64,000 nucleotides of DNA, taken from contig NZ_WSSC01000003.1 in the NCBI RefSeq assembly GCF_009792895.1, positions 62,001-126,000 on the forward strand, in the 5' to 3' direction. The notes under the pieces are model-generated. The model was not told the DNA's origin and did not search any database. It was given only the letters and a program-made list of their open reading frames with translations. This document shows positions 45,347-55,024 of this stretch, in pieces; position 1 is the first letter of the stretch, and each line of letters opens with the position of its first letter. A program made the position numbers and the translations under genes. Origin of the DNA: Pigmentibacter ruber (GTDB lineage: Bacteria > Bdellovibrionota_B > Oligoflexia > Silvanigrellales > Silvanigrellaceae).

Positions 45347-46959
45347 ATTAATGCTAGTTTTTTAACAAAATTTTCAGTTTCAACATTACAAGGCTTTATT
45401 TCTATTATTTGTCTGCTATATTTATCAAGAAAAAAACTATTGTCAATTAATTGATTTATATTTTCAATTAATTGATATTTAATATCCCACATTTCAGCCC
45501 ATGATTTAAATTGTAAAGAATGCTCATTTTTACAAAAATCTACAGTTTTACCCCCTAAAACACTATTAAATATCTGCCCCCCAGAATTATTAATAATAAT
45601 TATAATAAATGACAATTTTTCATGATATTGCTTAACCCATAAGCTTTGTAAATCATATAAAGTAGTTAAGTCACCAAATATGCCAATGTTAATTTTATTT
45701 TCTAATGCACATCCCAAAAATGTTGAAATTTGACCATCTATTCCATTAGCGCCTCTAGATGCTTCTATTTGAAAATTTTTACTTTCAAATGTTGCAATCA
45801 TATCCCATGTTCTTATTGGCAAACTATTTCCTAAATAAATAAAACTAGATTCCGGTATCTTTAAAGACAATTTATGAATAAAAGCATATTCAGAATTAGA
45901 AAATTCATTTAGTAGTTTTATGGCTTTGTAAAACTTAGTAGTTGATTGATCGATTAAGTTTTTCATTTCACTTTTATTAAAGTTATTACTTGATAATAAA
46001 AATTTTTTTAATTGAGGAAAGAAAGTCTCATAATTTACTTGCAAATGTTCAGCATTACATGAACCACTAAAATATGATTCAGAAATTGAAAGAACATTTA
46101 AATTTAAACTGCTTTCATCAATTTCTCTCCAAATTTTATGTGTGGGAGTATTTCCAATTTTTAAAACACTATCAAATTCAATATTTAATAGCTTTGCTCT
46201 TTCCCATAAATTATTTGCATATAAAATTTTAATATCTTGTAGTTCAACACATTCACGAAAATTTGAAATTGATTCTAAATAAACTGGTCTATTTAGAAAT
46301 CTTAAAAAATCAATTAAAATTGATTTATTTTCAATATTATTTTTTGAAACAATTACTAATAAGTTTTTACTTATAGAAAAAAATCTTTTGCAAACATCAA
46401 ATTCTTTTGAATAATTATAAGTTTCTTTTATAAATTCAATTGGTATTATGTTTTCTAAATTATATTCTTTATTTTCTTTAGTTTGCAACGGTACATCAAA
46501 GCATGGATTAATATGAATAGGTTTATTTCTTTTATAACAAGCTATACTAAATTCTTCATTTGCTTCAATATCAATACATGCTGCTACATACATTCCAAAT
46601 ATATTTTTTTGTTCAATAGTTTGAGGGGAACCCGTTCCCCTTTGTTTTCTAGGTCTATCAGCTGTTACTACAACCAACGGTAAATCTGAATAATATGCTT
46701 CAATGACAGCAGGAAATAACTCGGCAACTGCTGTTCCAGAGGTAACAATTACTGCTACTGGAGCTTTTAAACTTTTTATTCTTCCAATAGCGTAAAATGC
46801 AAGACTTCTTTCATCGAAATGACTATAAATTTTAATATTTTTTGAATTCAATAATAGATCTATCAAAGGTACATTTCTTGCGCCTGCGCACACATAAAAT
46901 TCTTTAACACCCCATTGCATAAGATTTTTAATAATTTTGGAGGAAAATTCAGAATTCAT
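45343..46959 (-). CDS. menD: 2-succinyl-5-enolpyruvyl-6-hydroxy-3-cyclohexene-1-carboxylate synthase
   Basis: The 538-residue thiamine-diphosphate enzyme has the MenD N-terminal active site (HFDERSLAFYAIG, TSGTAVAELFPAVIEAYYSDLPL, TADRPRKQRGTGSPQ). It also has a C-terminal ThDP motif (GDLTTLYDL then NNSGGQIFN). It adds a succinyl semialdehyde unit to isochorismate. The usual PGSRS motif reads AGARN, so the Arg is kept and the first Ser is Ala. It overlaps menF by 11 bases. Confidence 0.93.
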   Translation of the reverse strand: MNSEFSSKIIKNLMQWGVKEFYVCAGARNVPLIDLLLNSKNIKIYSHFDERSLAFYAIGRIKSLKAPVAVIVTSGTAVAELFPAVIEAYYSDLPLVVVTADRPRKQRGTGSPQTIEQKNIFGMYVAACIDIEANEEFSIACYKRNKPIHINPCFDVPLQTKENKEYNLENIIPIEFIKETYNYSKEFDVCKRFFSISKNLLVIVSKNNIENKSILIDFLRFLNRPVYLESISNFRECVELQDIKILYANNLWERAKLLNIEFDSVLKIGNTPTHKIWREIDESSLNLNVLSISESYFSGSCNAEHLQVNYETFFPQLKKFLLSSNNFNKSEMKNLIDQSTTKFYKAIKLLNEFSNSEYAFIHKLSLKIPESSFIYLGNSLPIRTWDMIATFESKNFQIEASRGANGIDGQISTFLGCALENKINIGIFGDLTTLYDLQSLWVKQYHEKLSFIIIIINNSGGQIFNSVLGGKTVDFCKNEHSLQFKSWAEMWDIKYQLIENINQLIDNSFFLDKYSRQIIEIKPCNVETENFVKKLALI

Positions 46960-48025
46960 AATTTAGCCCTAAATTTTTTATGATAGAATGTATTTTAAAT
47001 TTTATTTCATTCAATTCATCTTGATAGTTACTTTCTTCTATTACTCCTCCTCCCGCAGTAATTTGTACTTTATCAAACTCATCCCACTGTAGGCCTCGAA
47101 TAAGACAAATACAAAATGACTTATTTTTATTTAACAATAAACCAAAAGGAGCTGCAAAATTTTTCCGTTTGCAAGTGTTTAATAATGATTCTTCTAGCCA
47201 AAATTGATCATTTTTTGGATAAATACCAACAGCAGGAGTTGGATGTAATGTATGAACTAACTTTAAATAATTAAATTCAGTTTTAAAATTAAGAAAAATA
47301 TCCGTTTTCAAATGTAGGAGATAAGGTAATTCAAATAGTCTAGTTTGCCCAATATCTACATTGCCAAAATGTTTTATTGCTTTTTTTATACCTTCTATTA
47401 CAAAACTATGTTCATTTTTTATTTTCGGATCGTTTATGAAATTGTCTTTATCAACATTTATTTCATTTTTTATTGTTCCTGCAAGAGCAATTGTATATAT
47501 ATTATTATTTTCCTGAGAAAAAATAAGCTCCGGACTTGTTCCAATAATACCTTCATTATTTTTCCAAAATCCATATAAATAGCATTTATTATTTTTAATA
47601 TTTTTTACTACATTCTGAATAAAAAATAGCTTATTTTCTGAATCTATTTTTGATTTACCTGATAAAAAAGAAAAAGGTACACCTTTTTTAATCTCCTTAC
47701 TTTTTATATTTTTCATAATAAAATCAAATTGCTTTTGATAATATAAATTATCAAATTTTTCCCATTTAATATCAGGAACATTTCCTACAGAATTTTTTAA
47801 AATAGTTTGAAATCCATCAAAAGTAAATTCAAAGAATTTTTTTCCCTTATAAAAAGTATTTTTATTTTTGAAATAAAAATCACTAAAATAGAAGTAAGGA
47901 TATTCTAAATTTTCATTTGATTGATATTCTTCTAAGGCTCCATACATACACCAAATTTTATTTTCAATTGATGAAGAGAAAAAAATACCTGATTTTAAAA
48001 ATTCTTCTAAATTAAATAATTCCAT
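46949..48025 (-). CDS. menF: isochorismate synthase
   Basis: The 358-residue chorismate-binding enzyme has the ADCS/isochorismate synthase core: GTSPELIFS, ALAGTIKNE, HSFVIEGIKKA, LLHLKTDI, LVHTLHPTPAVGIYPK, AAPFGLLL and QITAGGGVIEESN. The last motif holds the metal-binding glutamate region. It is somewhat shorter than E. coli MenF at the N-terminus. It converts chorismate to isochorismate, the first menaquinone step, and is coupled to menD by overlap. Confidence 0.92.
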   Translation of the reverse strand: MELFNLEEFLKSGIFFSSSIENKIWCMYGALEEYQSNENLEYPYFYFSDFYFKNKNTFYKGKKFFEFTFDGFQTILKNSVGNVPDIKWEKFDNLYYQKQFDFIMKNIKSKEIKKGVPFSFLSGKSKIDSENKLFFIQNVVKNIKNNKCYLYGFWKNNEGIIGTSPELIFSQENNNIYTIALAGTIKNEINVDKDNFINDPKIKNEHSFVIEGIKKAIKHFGNVDIGQTRLFELPYLLHLKTDIFLNFKTEFNYLKLVHTLHPTPAVGIYPKNDQFWLEESLLNTCKRKNFAAPFGLLLNKNKSFCICLIRGLQWDEFDKVQITAGGGVIEESNYQDELNEIKFKIHSIIKNLGLNYEF

Positions 48026-48046
48026 TTAATTCCCTGAATAGCATAG

Positions 48047-49033
48047 TTAATTAGATTTAATTTGTAATAAATTGTATAAGTTTTGAAAATCTGCTGGATA
48101 AGGAGCTATAAACTTCATTTGCTTTCCATGTCGAGGATGTACAAATTCCAAATGCAAAGCGTGTAACATTTGTCTTGGTGAATTTTTTGTAACTTGCGCA
48201 AAAAGCTCTTTTTTATTTTTTAATTTATCTGGAATTTTAGAATATAGAGAGTCTCCTACTATTCCATTTCCTAAATATGCCATTTGAACCCTAATTTGAT
48301 GTGTTCTTCCAGTGTATAATGAGCAAGAAACCAAAGAAAAATCCAAATTACCAAACTCTTTTAAGAGTTTGTACTTCAGAATAGCTTTTTTACCAACACC
48401 TTCCGCTTGGACAGAGTATTTTAAGCGATTTTTTAAATCTCTGCCGTGCCAAGTTACAATTTCTCCCTCTGAACTAGGTAATTTTCCATATACTATAGCA
48501 TGATAAATTCGTATTTGAGAATGCTCAGCAAATTGTTTGGAAAGGTGCGTTAAAGCTAACTGTGATTTTGCTACAACCATCACTCCACTAGTATCTCTAT
48601 CAAGGCGATGAACAATACCAGCTCTTATAGGACCTCCTAAAGAAGGCAAAGTCATTCCTGTATAAGCTAATACAGCATTAACCAATGTCCCTGAGTGAAC
48701 ACCAGCACCAGGGTGGACAACCATCCCAGCTGATTTATTAATTACTAATAAATCAGCATCTTCATAAAGAATATTTAATGGAATCTCTTCTCCTATAGGT
48801 TCTTCACTCAACTCATTTTGAAAAGACAAATCAACCTCAATAATTTGGCTTTTCTTCACTTTATAAGAGGCTTTTGTAAATTTTTTGTCAATTTTAACTT
48901 TTTTACTATCAATTAATTTTGTCGCAAACGATCGGCTAGGTATTACATCTATCATGCGGGTTATAAAAATATCTAAACGTTGATTATCAAATTCATCAGG
49001 TACTTCAATGGCAACCAAAGTTTTTTCTTGCAT
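48047..49033 (-). CDS. rluD: 23S rRNA pseudouridine synthase, RluD-type
   Basis: The 328-residue protein has an N-terminal S4 RNA-binding domain (about 15-80), then the catalytic core with GIVHRLDRDTSGVMVVAK (catalytic Asp in RLDRDTSG), GRTHQIRVQM and QMLHALHLEFVHP. This is the RluA/C/D group; RluD is most likely. The frame extends 4 codons to a TTG at 49045, but ATG at 49033 begins the conserved part. It lies 21 bases before menF in one operon. Confidence 0.9.
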   Translation of the reverse strand: MQEKTLVAIEVPDEFDNQRLDIFITRMIDVIPSRSFATKLIDSKKVKIDKKFTKASYKVKKSQIIEVDLSFQNELSEEPIGEEIPLNILYEDADLLVINKSAGMVVHPGAGVHSGTLVNAVLAYTGMTLPSLGGPIRAGIVHRLDRDTSGVMVVAKSQLALTHLSKQFAEHSQIRIYHAIVYGKLPSSEGEIVTWHGRDLKNRLKYSVQAEGVGKKAILKYKLLKEFGNLDFSLVSCSLYTGRTHQIRVQMAYLGNGIVGDSLYSKIPDKLKNKKELFAQVTKNSPRQMLHALHLEFVHPRHGKQMKFIAPYPADFQNLYNLLQIKSN

Positions 49034-49071
49034 AATATAAGCCAACCTATTTGTTAAGGTTGACCAAGAAA

Positions 49072-49836
49072 TTACTTCTTTTTCATCAACCTTTTTTTAT
49101 CTCTATATATATCTATTAAGGCTTCAACAAGCTCTTTTTTCTCAATTCCTAAGTAATTAAGATAAGAGCTAAAAAAACCCTTAGCATAGACTTCTGCCGG
49201 TAGGTTTTCAAAATGATCTGTTTCAATTGCCTCTAAATAATTTTTACTAACTTTAATTTTTAAAGACATTTCATCAATTGAAACATCCATCTTTTCTCTA
49301 ATTGACTTTAAAAATGAGCCATTAATATTATTTTTACTTTTTAACATTTCTTGAATATTATTTAACAATAAATGGTTTTTTGTTGCTTCAGCTCTAATAT
49401 TTTTTGAATGAATAGGAATTTTAGCATTAAAAATACTTTCAACAGGTTTAATAGCATGTGATTTATTAACTATGGAAGATTTTTTCTCGATTATTTGGTT
49501 ATAAATTGGAGCATAATCATCGTCAAATTCAGGAGAATCACTTTTAGGAAGATTTATATTTCGCAACGTCTGATTTGCTTTTTTAGGAAAGAATGTAGCA
49601 GAAATAACTACTTCTTCTTGATCTAAAGAATTATCATCATCTAAATAATTAACTAGTTCTTGAAACGCTTTTTCCACTTCATCAATTAATAATTTATTAT
49701 TTTGATTATTTTTTTCTGAATCAGCAAGTTGTTTTCTTTTATTTCTATATGCTTCTTCAATTTTTAATAGTGAAACTTCTCCTTCTGGTAATCCAAGTAC
49801 TTCAAAAGGATTCTTTCTTTTAAATTGTATTTCCAT
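49072..49836 (-). CDS. J-like domain plus RodZ-type helix-turn-helix protein
   Basis: The 254-residue protein has two parts. Residues 8-65 (NPFEVLGLPEGEVSLLKIEEAYRNKRK) look like a J-domain fold without the HPD motif. Residues 170-245 (SFLKSIREKMDVSIDEMSLKIKV, ENLPAEVYAKGFFSSYLNYLGIE) match the cytoplasmic HTH of RodZ. The linker is acidic and low in complexity, and there is no membrane helix. It starts 3 bases after the ParA-like gene, suggesting that the two work together, perhaps as a partner of the ATPase in positioning a cell-envelope or motility complex (inference). Confidence 0.7.
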   Translation of the reverse strand: MEIQFKRKNPFEVLGLPEGEVSLLKIEEAYRNKRKQLADSEKNNQNNKLLIDEVEKAFQELVNYLDDDNSLDQEEVVISATFFPKKANQTLRNINLPKSDSPEFDDDYAPIYNQIIEKKSSIVNKSHAIKPVESIFNAKIPIHSKNIRAEATKNHLLLNNIQEMLKSKNNINGSFLKSIREKMDVSIDEMSLKIKVSKNYLEAIETDHFENLPAEVYAKGFFSSYLNYLGIEKKELVEALIDIYRDKKRLMKKK

Positions 49837-49839
49837 AAG

Positions 49840-51036
49840 TTAACCAACTTTTTCTTCTTTTTCTTTACCTTGGTTATCAGCAAACATTTTTATTATCCTA
49901 TCTGTTATATGATTAATGTTAACAGCTATTGTGGATAAAGGATAATCTATTATAAGAGGTCTCCTTACTCGCACTGATTTCCATACGGCATCATCATATC
50001 TTGTTGAGCCTAAAAATTGGGCAGAAAATCCAAAGTATCTGTTACAAATAACTGACATTGACTCACCTAGATCTCGATCTTCTTTTGTTCTTACCTGGTT
50101 CATTATAATACCAATATTTGTAGCTTCAATCATATCTTTAATTTGTTTTCCTACTTCTTTATTCTTCTGAGCAAAATTTATAATTTGGGAAAAAGGAGTT
50201 TCTGTTGATTTAGGGTTTGAAATTTTTCTTAATAATTCTGACTCAACTTCTTCTTCAATTTCGAATGCTTTACATATACTTTGAATTTTTCTATACAGAA
50301 CACTCTTCATAAACACATAAGCATTTTCAATACTAGTTGGCTCTGGAGCAACTACTAAAATACCTCCATGTGAAAATATAAAAAAATCTAGCGTATGAAT
50401 GTGTGTTCCTGCTCCTAAATCTAAAAATACAAAATCTGCTTCAAGCTCTTGTAATTTAGATATCAATTTTATTTTTTGTGAACTTTGTGGCTTTATTTGT
50501 TGCCAAAATTCTTGCCCCCCTCCATATAAAGTCAAATTTGGCAAACAACATGAAATTCCCGTTTCTTCTAATGACGAAACATTTCCATGAATAAAATCTG
50601 AAATTCCTTTTTGTGGTGTTGGGACTCCTAAACATGTATGCAGATTTGCTGCTCCAAGATCTAGATCAACAACAGACACTTTATAACCAAGGGAAGCTAA
50701 ACGAACGCAAATATTTGCAGATAAAAAACTTTTTCCAATTCCACCTTTACCACCACCAATCGATATAATTTGCGGTGCTGAAGATTTTTTTTGTCCCTGT
50801 TTTGATACTCTATCTGAGGAAATGGAAGAATTTAAACTAGCATTTCCATCATTCATATTTAAATATTTTTTATCACTATGACTTTTGTTTGCAAAATGTT
50901 CATTAGGAACTTGTTCAGTATTTTCACTATCAGTATTTTTTTGTGTATTATAGTAGGCCTTTATAATACGTTCAGTAAAATCTGAAGAATCCTTGCTATT
51001 TGGTTTAAAAATCCCTTTTGTCACCGTCTTAAGCAT
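49840..51036 (-). CDS. ParA/MinD-family ATPase (FlhG-like)
   Basis: The 398-residue protein has a ~88-residue variable N-terminal extension and then the deviant Walker A motif GGGKGGIGKS (94-103). The switch motif is VDLDLGAANLH. The rest follows the MinD/ParA pattern with VAPEPTSIENAY and IGIIMNQVRTKED. Such ATPases localise cellular structures such as flagella, chemoreceptors and plasmids. No flagellar or parB gene is near; its operon partner is the J-like/HTH protein 3 bases downstream. Confidence 0.85.
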   Translation of the reverse strand: MLKTVTKGIFKPNSKDSSDFTERIIKAYYNTQKNTDSENTEQVPNEHFANKSHSDKKYLNMNDGNASLNSSISSDRVSKQGQKKSSAPQIISIGGGKGGIGKSFLSANICVRLASLGYKVSVVDLDLGAANLHTCLGVPTPQKGISDFIHGNVSSLEETGISCCLPNLTLYGGGQEFWQQIKPQSSQKIKLISKLQELEADFVFLDLGAGTHIHTLDFFIFSHGGILVVAPEPTSIENAYVFMKSVLYRKIQSICKAFEIEEEVESELLRKISNPKSTETPFSQIINFAQKNKEVGKQIKDMIEATNIGIIMNQVRTKEDRDLGESMSVICNRYFGFSAQFLGSTRYDDAVWKSVRVRRPLIIDYPLSTIAVNINHITDRIIKMFADNQGKEKEEKVG

Positions 51037-51157
51037 ACGTCATTTACCCTGCTTAGTATTATATTTATTTTATTATCGGATATTTAAGGAAACTTGAGGT
51101 GAAAAAAATTGCAGGGCTGAAATTGCATAGTCAAATAAACAAGAAGATATTTTAGAA

Positions 51158-51607
51158 TTATTTTTTCTCGTGCTTTTGTTCTAATTTTGGACCACCTGGA
51201 GCAAAATTTCCATTTTGATCTACTTCTCTCATTATCTTAATGCCTTCATTCTTATGGAAAAAATCTCTTCCGCTTAATTCTGTTAAAGTAATGGCAAAAA
51301 ACAGAATCATGAAAAGTACTGCGGAACCAAAAACAAAAGAATAAAATTTATCTTCATGAATGAGTTCCATAAAAAATACTGCAACTAAAACAGATTGTGA
51401 TAGGGCAACAATTAAAATAATTACTAATTTCCAAATACTTGGAATAGGTAGAAAAGATATCCCAACATTAACAAAGATCATAATCAACAAAAGGGTAAAG
51501 ATTGCCAAATATAGTTTAACTGGCAATAAACCATGCCCCCCATTGTTACTCCCTGAATTATTTTCTGAATTACTCTTTGAAGTAAAATGATTTTGGTTTT
51601 TAAACAT
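51158..51607 (-). CDS. coxD: cytochrome c oxidase subunit IV (caa3 type)
   Basis: The 149-residue protein has three membrane helices (about 33-53, 58-80, 88-110) like small CyoD/CoxD subunits, and an extra charged tail. The sequence LYLAIFTLLLIMIFVNVGISF and then VALSQSVLVAVFFMELIHEDKF is typical. It is the last gene of the coxB-coxA-coxC-coxD block, 17 bases after coxC. Confidence 0.85.
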   Translation of the reverse strand: MFKNQNHFTSKSNSENNSGSNNGGHGLLPVKLYLAIFTLLLIMIFVNVGISFLPIPSIWKLVIILIVALSQSVLVAVFFMELIHEDKFYSFVFGSAVLFMILFFAITLTELSGRDFFHKNEGIKIMREVDQNGNFAPGGPKLEQKHEKK

Positions 51608-51624
51608 TATTAACTCCTGATTTC

Positions 51625-52284
51625 TTACTTCGCAAGATAAAGTAATGGAAATAAAAATATCCAGACAATATCAACAAGGTGCCAAAATAAACTAGTATTT
51701 TCTAAAGAAACATAATTCTCAGAGTTAAATTCACCTCTAGCAGCTCTAATAAGCATCCAGGTCATTAATCCTAATCCAACAACAATATGCAAGCCATGCA
51801 TACCAGTCATTACATAGTATAAACCAAAAAAGATATGCGCGAGAGGATTTTGTATCTCAGCTTCTGCAATAGGATGAAAATATTTTCCTGGATAATAACC
51901 TTCATGGAAGTGCATACCCCATTCAGTCATTTTAATAATTAAGAACATCAAGCCACAAATCATTGTGGCTACTAAAAATTTAATAGTACCACTTCTGTTG
52001 TTAGAACGTGCAGATCTCACGCATAAACTCATAGTTAAAGAACTCACTAAAAGTATAATACTATTAATAGTTCCTAGTTTCCAATCCATAGAAGTTTGAG
52101 CTTCTGCAACCATTTCAGGATACATATATCTAACAAAGCCAAAAGCACAAAATAATCCAGAAAAGAATAGAAGTTCTTGTGCCATAAATACCCACATGCC
52201 CAACTTACCAGCTGCGGTTTGTTGTTCCATCGTTTTAAAATGGTGGGCATGATACTTTGGATGATCAGCATGATGGTCAGTCAT
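51625..52284 (-). CDS. coxC: cytochrome c oxidase subunit III
   Basis: The 219-residue protein has five membrane helices and the subunit III signatures KLGMWVFMAQELLFFSGLFCAF, FFGLYYVMTGMHGLHIVVGLGLM and LFWHLVDIVWIFLFPLLYL. It stabilises the oxidase and lies 3 bases after coxA. Confidence 0.95.
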   Translation of the reverse strand: MTDHHADHPKYHAHHFKTMEQQTAAGKLGMWVFMAQELLFFSGLFCAFGFVRYMYPEMVAEAQTSMDWKLGTINSIILLVSSLTMSLCVRSARSNNRSGTIKFLVATMICGLMFLIIKMTEWGMHFHEGYYPGKYFHPIAEAEIQNPLAHIFFGLYYVMTGMHGLHIVVGLGLMTWMLIRAARGEFNSENYVSLENTSLFWHLVDIVWIFLFPLLYLAK

Positions 52285-52287
52285 AAA

Positions 52288-53982
52288 TTAGTGTCCTCCT
52301 GCCTTAGCTGGCTTCACAAGTTCATCAAATTCATACGGACCATGCTTAGAAATTGGTTGTTGTTCAAAGTTATGCTCAATTGGAACAACAGCTGTCTCAG
52401 TCCATTCCATAGATTTTCCTTTCCATGGATTCGTTTTAGTTTCATTTTCTCCATAAAAGATAGAATGAATCCAATTAAACAACACTATAAATAATCCTAT
52501 CGATAAAACGTATGAGCCTATCGTTGATAGAACATGAAATGTATAATATTCTGGCAAATAATCGTAATAACGCCTTGGCATACCACGTGAACCCATAATA
52601 AATTGTGGGAAAAATGTTAAATTAAAGCCAATAAATACTACTACAGCACTGATATTACCCCAAGTTTGACTAAATTTTTTACCTGTTATTTTAGGCCACC
52701 AGTGATAAACTCCACCAATCCATGCAATTATTGTTCCACCCATCATAACATAATGAAAATGCGCAACAACAAAATAAGTATTATGTAAATGGACATCAGT
52801 TGAAAGAGAGCCTAGGAAAATTCCAGTTAATCCACCTATTAGAAACAAGAACAAAAATACAAATGCATAACACATCGGAGTAGTAAAAGAGATTGATCCT
52901 TTATATAAAGTAGCTACCCAACTGAAAACTTTAATAGCAGTTGGAACTGCAACCCCGTAAGTTAAAATAGAAAAAAATACTGTTGCTAAAGCTGATTGAC
53001 CACTTGTAAACATGTGGTGTCCCCAGACAAAGAATCCAATTACAGCAATACCAATACTTGAAATGGCAACAGCTTTATAACCAAAAATACTTTTTCTAGA
53101 ATGAATTGTTATTAATTCACTCATTATTCCAAAAGCTGGTAGAATCATAATATACACAGCAGGGTGTGAATAGAACCAGAAAAAGTTTTGAAAAAGAATT
53201 GGATCTCCACCTAAATTTGAATCAAATATACCAATTCCCAATAATCTTTCAATGGCAACTAATATTAAAGTAACACCAACTACTGGAGTGGCTAAAACCT
53301 GAATAACACTCGTAGCATAAATTGCCCAAACAAATAGTGGCATTCTTACCCATGTCATTCCAGGGGCTCGCATTTTGTGTACCGTAACAATAAAGTTAAC
53401 ACCGGTTAAGATAGAAGCCATACCTAAAATAAATGCGCCAAATACTGCAGCAATTACTGATGTAGATGTCTGCGTACTATAAGGAGTATAAAATGTCCAA
53501 CCTGTATCTAGTCCACCAAAAGCAATAGTGTAGACAAGAAATAGAGCTCCAACTATATACAAATGATAACTTATTAAATTCAATTTTGGGAAAGCAACAT
53601 CTTTAGCACCAATCATAAGTGGTAATAAAAAGTTTCCTAATGTTGCAGGTACTGAAGGAATAATGACAAGAAACACCATTATAGCGCCATGAAAAGTAAA
53701 CGCTTCATTGTAATGATCTGCTGTAATCATATATGAATTTGCAGTCGCATTAGGAATACGTACTTGCATAAGTTCAGTACGTAAAAGTAATGCAAAAAGA
53801 CCTGCGACTAAAAAGAATATAGATATTGATATAAAATACATTACCCCAATTCTTTTGTGATCTACAGTAAAAAGCCAGGACAAAAATCCTTTTTTTGCAT
53901 TTAAATAATTCAAACCAGAATCATGATGAGAAGACAGCATATCCGAAAATAATACCGGTTTGAGTAACTCTCGATTTTGCAT
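52288..53982 (-). CDS. coxA: cytochrome c oxidase subunit I, A2-type
   Basis: The 564-residue protein has 12 membrane helices and the heme/CuB ligands in [17 protein letters not shown] and HFHYVMMGG. At helix VI the D-channel Glu of A1 enzymes (GHPEVYI) is replaced: the motif reads [12 protein letters not shown] with Y271 and S272, which defines an A2-type proton-pumping oxidase such as those of Thermus or Rhodothermus. It is the catalytic oxygen-reducing subunit, next to coxB and coxC. Confidence 0.96.
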   Translation of the reverse strand: MQNRELLKPVLFSDMLSSHHDSGLNYLNAKKGFLSWLFTVDHKRIGVMYFISISIFFLVAGLFALLLRTELMQVRIPNATANSYMITADHYNEAFTFHGAIMVFLVIIPSVPATLGNFLLPLMIGAKDVAFPKLNLISYHLYIVGALFLVYTIAFGGLDTGWTFYTPYSTQTSTSVIAAVFGAFILGMASILTGVNFIVTVHKMRAPGMTWVRMPLFVWAIYATSVIQVLATPVVGVTLILVAIERLLGIGIFDSNLGGDPILFQNFFWFYSHPAVYIMILPAFGIMSELITIHSRKSIFGYKAVAISSIGIAVIGFFVWGHHMFTSGQSALATVFFSILTYGVAVPTAIKVFSWVATLYKGSISFTTPMCYAFVFLFLFLIGGLTGIFLGSLSTDVHLHNTYFVVAHFHYVMMGGTIIAWIGGVYHWWPKITGKKFSQTWGNISAVVVFIGFNLTFFPQFIMGSRGMPRRYYDYLPEYYTFHVLSTIGSYVLSIGLFIVLFNWIHSIFYGENETKTNPWKGKSMEWTETAVVPIEHNFEQQPISKHGPYEFDELVKPAKAGGH

Positions 53983-54022
53983 AGAACGAACTCCTAAATA
54001 TCCAAATAATCTTTTAATTTTC

Positions 54023-55012
54023 TTAGTCTTTTAATGATTTAATATACTCAGCTAATGCATTTAGATCTTTATCATTTAATTGACCTTGATAAGATGGCAT
54101 CACAGAAGGATAGCCAGGCACAACACGATAATTTGGATTTACAATTGATTCACGTATATAATTATCATCAAAAGTAACTGTTTCTTTTTTACCATTTGAC
54201 AAAATAATTTCATGTTGGGTTTTTCCATACAGGCCGTATAGAGGAGGACCAACAGATCTTACTTTTGCTTTTGAAACGTCATGACAAGAAGCACAAGCCC
54301 CTTTTCCTTCAAATATTTTTTTACCAAGTTGAGCAGGTGTTAAACCAGCTCCTTGTGCTGCAATCATAGCTTTTTCATATTCAGCTTCTGGAAGAACTCT
54401 TACATAACGTACCATTTGGGAATGTTTAGTTCCGCAATATTGGGTACATAAAATGGGATAACTCCCTATTTGTTCAGCTTTAAACCAAAGAACTGTATAT
54501 TGATTAGGTAGAACATCTCTATTTATACGAAATTGAGGAACATAAAAACCATGGATAACATCCGCTGACGACATTGTTAATTTAACTGGTTTATTTATAG
54601 GTACAATAAGATCTGAAGTTTCAGCTCCAGTCTTAACATCCATGAAAGACCAGTCCCACTTACGTCCTGTTACTCTAACTTCTAAAGAATCTTGTGGCGG
54701 AACGTTTAGTTTAACCCAATCACGAAAACCCCATACAAAAATGATTAAAAACAAAATTCCTGGTATAACGCTCCAAATAATTTCTAATTTGGTGTTACCA
54801 TGAATATCTAAAGTTTTTTCACCTTCTTTTTTCTTCCGGTATTTCCATGCAAAATATACCATGAAGCCCACAACCACAATAAAAAAGAAGATGGAAAGCG
54901 CATAGATAAAATAAAATAAACCATCCTGACCACCAGTCATTGGTGAAACATTTTCTGGTAACCAGAATGATCCTTGCCAAGTAGTTGTTTCTGGCCCTGG
55001 TGTTGTTGACAC
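54023..55012 (-). CDS. coxB: cytochrome c oxidase subunit II with fused cytochrome c (caa3)
   Basis: The 329-residue protein has two membrane helices (about 30-52 and 75-97), a cupredoxin domain with the CuA site ([16 protein letters not shown]), and a C-terminal cytochrome c domain (CASCH heme motif, then VMPSYQGQL with the axial Met). The fusion makes this a caa3 oxidase, with electrons entering through the built-in cytochrome. It follows sco by 12 bases. Confidence 0.96.
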   Translation of the reverse strand: MSTTPGPETTTWQGSFWLPENVSPMTGGQDGLFYFIYALSIFFFIVVVGFMVYFAWKYRKKKEGEKTLDIHGNTKLEIIWSVIPGILFLIIFVWGFRDWVKLNVPPQDSLEVRVTGRKWDWSFMDVKTGAETSDLIVPINKPVKLTMSSADVIHGFYVPQFRINRDVLPNQYTVLWFKAEQIGSYPILCTQYCGTKHSQMVRYVRVLPEAEYEKAMIAAQGAGLTPAQLGKKIFEGKGACASCHDVSKAKVRSVGPPLYGLYGKTQHEIILSNGKKETVTFDDNYIRESIVNPNYRVVPGYPSVMPSYQGQLNDKDLNALAEYIKSLKD

Positions 55013-55024
55013 GTTATGTACTCC

